From positions 62,001-126,000 of the forward strand of contig NZ_AUIY01000011.1 in assembly GCF_000423945.1 (NCBI RefSeq): a stretch of DNA of 64,000 nt. Reading direction: 5' to 3'. Shown here piece by piece: positions 63,465-64,000 of the stretch. The first letter of the stretch is position 1, and every line of letters begins with the position of its first letter. Origin of the DNA: Butyrivibrio sp. XPD2002. GTDB taxonomy: Bacteria > Bacillota > Clostridia > Lachnospirales > Lachnospiraceae. The translations under genes were made by a program, and so were the position numbers. The notes below the pieces were generated by a model that was given only the letters and a program-made list of their open reading frames with translations, did no database searches and was not told the DNA's origin.

Positions 63465-64000
63465 TCAGCCAAAGCCTCTCTCCGATAATGTTGCCGGAAG
63501 CTCATGAAACAGAAAAGTCTCATAAGGCAAAATTCTTACTCCGTCGTCGCCTGCCTTCATCATGAAAACAGCGAAATACATAACACATCCGGCTATGGTC
63601 AGAACCTTAAACATTCGTCCGGCATTATATCTTCCGGCTTCCCTATCGCCAATAAGCCTTGCTAAAAGTGCAGGCACATACAAAATCTGTGTAATAGAAA
63701 AATAGTAAGCGATTCTTGAAATGGTGGGCAAAAACGAACAGAAAACATACATGAGCAGTGCACCGTAATTAGCGTAAAAATAAAAGCTCATTCTGCGGTC
63801 CTTCACCACGTCTTTTCCCAAAACAAAGAATGCCAGCAAAAGCACCGCAACGCATCTGGCAATACCCAGCTTACTGGTTCCGCCTGTCAGGAATTCCGTT
63901 CCCTCGTAAGAAGGATACAGCTTTACCGCCATATTCAGATAAAAATCCTTTAAAAACAGGCATGATATACATAACAGGGCAAGTGCACCATGCATCCACC
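63465..64000 (-). CDS. EpsG/Wzy-like polysaccharide polymerase, 3' part (runs off right edge)
   Basis: The frame is open to the last base of the window with no stop, so the first part of the gene lies outside; about 178 codons are visible, about half of an EpsG-size protein. Five or so helices are seen. NYGALLMYVFCSFLPTISRI followed by AYYFSITQILYVPALLARL and ILPYETFLF match the C-terminal half of EpsG proteins, which polymerise exopolysaccharide repeat units. It heads the visible part of the second glycan operon. Confidence 0.7.
   Translation of the reverse strand, partial: WMHGALALLCISCLFLKDFYLNMAVKLYPSYEGTEFLTGGTSKLGIARCVAVLLLAFFVLGKDVVKDRRMSFYFYANYGALLMYVFCSFLPTISRIAYYFSITQILYVPALLARLIGDREAGRYNAGRMFKVLTIAGCVMYFAVFMMKAGDDGVRILPYETFLFHELPATLSERGFG

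Overview
The window looks like chromosome of an anaerobic, low-to-mid GC Gram-positive Firmicute, most likely Lachnospiraceae of the Butyrivibrio/Pseudobutyrivibrio type. This is inferred from the gene content: a xylan-debranching GH115 enzyme, many c-di-GMP domain proteins, an Opp system with a lipoprotein binding protein, a pse/wecE/EpsG surface-glycan gene set, and Firmicute-style ribosome binding sites and SOS-like box. No rRNA, tRNA, CRISPR array or intact insertion sequence is visible.

Layout. (1) 1-8.7 kb: the 5' half of a GH115 alpha-glucuronidase gene that runs off the left edge; two GGDEF-EAL proteins and one membrane GGDEF protein, all with degenerate GGDEF motifs; an orphan MraY-like transferase; a DUF3048 (YerB-like) lipoprotein. 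(2) 8.8-16.6 kb: an oligopeptide ABC transporter operon in the order oppA-B-C-D-F on the minus strand. OppA and OppC are both enlarged. There is a terminator-like hairpin between oppA and oppB and a block of three tandem hairpins between oppC and oppD. (3) 16.7-17.6 kb: a small unknown membrane protein. Its roughly 250-nt leader starts at a strong promoter and contains a stem-enclosed pseudoknot followed by mutually exclusive antiterminator and terminator hairpins. I do not recognise this RNA; it is the best candidate here for an undescribed element. (4) 17.7-50.5 kb: a very large surface-glycan locus, all on the minus strand. It holds nucleotide-sugar genes (PglF-like dehydratase, DegT aminotransferases, WecE, GNAT, pseF-pseI-pseG), glycosyltransferases (GT2, GT52-like with sialyltransferase motifs, a WecG fusion), lipid-carrier functions (GtrA, GtrB-like, GT-C-like proteins, PglK-like flippase, Wzy-like ligase/polymerase) and an inserted MMPL / GLUG-repeat protein / FN3 protein operon. 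(5) 50.5-56.4 kb: an accessory patch with an AAA-ATPase remnant, a double-HTH regulator, a large Ig-like surface protein, and an Rpn-family nuclease with an SOS-like box between two paralogous small XRE regulators. (6) 56.4-64 kb: a second glycan operon (EpsG-like polymerase cut by the right edge, GT2, two GT4, GT2, a GT39-like protein, HAD hydrolase).

How the genes work together: the pse genes can make CMP-pseudaminic acid once UDP-trideoxy sugars are supplied, and the GT52-like enzyme is a plausible transferase for it. WecE and the GNAT point to dTDP-Fuc4N(Ac). The PglF-like/aminotransferase pair points to a UDP-4-amino-4,6-dideoxy sugar. Lipid-linked assembly, flipping and polymerisation functions are all present, so the locus probably builds a decorated exopolysaccharide or surface glycan. 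All functional statements come from reading motifs; no database search was run.
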